Origin: Epsilonproteobacteria bacterium 4484_65
GTDB taxonomy: Bacteria; Campylobacterota; Campylobacteria; Campylobacterales; Sulfurovaceae
Length of the DNA: 5,724 nucleotides
Reading direction: 5' to 3'
Assembly: GCA_002085305.1 (NCBI GenBank)
Contig: NATJ01000103.1
Coordinates: forward strand, 1-5,724
Made by a program: the position numbers and the translations under genes. The notes below the pieces were generated by a model. The model was given only the letters and a program-made list of their open reading frames with translations. It was not told the DNA's origin and ran no database searches. Below, piece by piece: positions 5,126-5,724 of the stretch. Position 1 is the stretch's first letter; the number at the start of each line of letters is the position of its first letter.

Positions 5126-5724
5126 TTAGCCTATCTCATAAATAATTTCAGTTTTGTTTTTCTTTGTTTGTATCTCTTGGATGCTTAGGCCCTCTATAGG
5201 AAGTTTCATGAACTCCTCAAGAGTCTCTACCCCTGCTTTAGCTATCTCGCGTAAGACAATGCCCCTGTAAGCTTTTGCCCAGTGAGAGACTACTTTACCA
5301 TCCTTGATGAACTTGAGTGTTGTATAGTTCTTATGAGGCTTGTAAAATTTATCATAGAAGCCTGCACGCAGGTCAAGTATTTCATCGTCTCCCAAGTATG
5401 CTTCCATTAATGCTGCAGAATGCTCATGATAGAACTTTTCAGTCTTGATGTCCCCTACGGCTTCACCTTGTTTGAGTTTGTACTCAGGGATGAGGTCTGA
5501 AGCACGGATGGGACCAAAGAGGTTTGAGAAGAGTATGACATGGCTGTCTATATAGTGTTGTGTGTGTGCATCTAATTTATCATAACCAAGATAGTCGAAC
5601 GCTACACCCGTATAGCGTTCAATGGCTTTCATAGTAAGTTCATGGATGATATCTTTTTTATGGTGTAAGATATCAGACTCTTTTTTAAGTCCAAACATTT
5701 TAGAAAGTATTTGCATGTCACCTT
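5126..5724 (-). CDS. yaaA: YaaA-family (DUF328) protein, N-terminus outside window
   Basis: The frame stays open to the window edge; the residues Gly-Asp precede the Met at 5716. Homologues are about 250 residues, so roughly 50 N-terminal residues (the family's ILxSPxKT start) are missing here. Counting from Met5716, conserved YaaA segments are RYTGVAFDYL (34-43), SNLFGPIRASDLIPEYKLKQ (64-83), DLRAGFYDKF (115-124) and SHWAKAYRGIVLREI (144-158). In E. coli, YaaA is induced by OxyR and lowers free intracellular iron, protecting DNA from peroxide damage. The fold binds DNA, but the exact chemistry is not settled. It is upstream of the small membrane protein gene and the SUI1 gene in one probable operon. 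ATG 5716 with AAGGTG before it could be mistaken for a start. Because the first conserved section would then be lost, I read it as internal. Confidence 0.88.
   Translation of the reverse strand, partial: GDMQILSKMFGLKKESDILHHKKDIIHELTMKAIERYTGVAFDYLGYDKLDAHTQHYIDSHVILFSNLFGPIRASDLIPEYKLKQGEAVGDIKTEKFYHEHSAALMEAYLGDDEILDLRAGFYDKFYKPHKNYTTLKFIKDGKVVSHWAKAYRGIVLREIAKAGVETLEEFMKLPIEGLSIQEIQTKKNKTEIIYEIG

Noticed and set aside
1..5724. CRISPR arrays, tRNA or rRNA genes, insertion sequences with a transposase
   Set aside because: I saw no regularly spaced repeats, cloverleaf sequences, rRNA segments or transposase-like proteins on either strand.

Overview
The window is an AT-rich stretch of bacterial chromosome. 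Its gene content, A/T-ending codons, short spacers and TTG starts fit a Campylobacterota organism such as a Sulfurovum- or Sulfurimonas-like sulfur oxidiser. That placement is inference: there is no rRNA or other phylogenetic marker here. I count eight protein genes, two of them cut by the window edges and one of only 32 codons.

Left part (1-1096): the window opens inside an S24-type (CI/LexA-like) self-cleaving repressor on the + strand. It converges on a small DksA/TraR-type zinc-finger protein on the - strand. Both flanks of the zinc-finger gene carry paired inverted palindromes that look like REPIN or MITE-type repeats. The pair at 460-560 has GTGTTGT...ACAACAC cores. The longer one at 952-1080 has 17+9 bp perfect inverted arms, with 24 nt of extra sequence in one arm only.

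Middle part (1097-4666): three tightly packed + strand genes form one probable operon. They are a YyaL-like DUF255 thioredoxin-fold protein with a CHWC motif and an AGE-like helical domain, a DUF309 helical protein, and a full-length two-domain SagB-type flavin oxidoreductase. Junctions are a 1-nt overlap (TAATG) and a 17-nt overlap. A redox-linked role for the set is plausible, but the substrate is unknown. No YcaO or precursor-peptide gene is visible, so this is not evidently a classical azole-peptide cluster.

Right part (4682-5724): a - strand operon runs from a YaaA-family protein (N-terminus beyond the edge), through a 32-residue single-membrane-span protein, to a SUI1/YciH-type translation factor that starts at TTG. 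The small gene fills the gap almost exactly, and its stop codon overlaps the Shine-Dalgarno of the next gene.

Nothing here clearly constitutes a new defence or mobile system. The most interesting items are the two repeat elements, the unusual N-terminus of the thioredoxin-fold protein next to one of them, the small membrane protein, and the DUF255-DUF309-SagB grouping.
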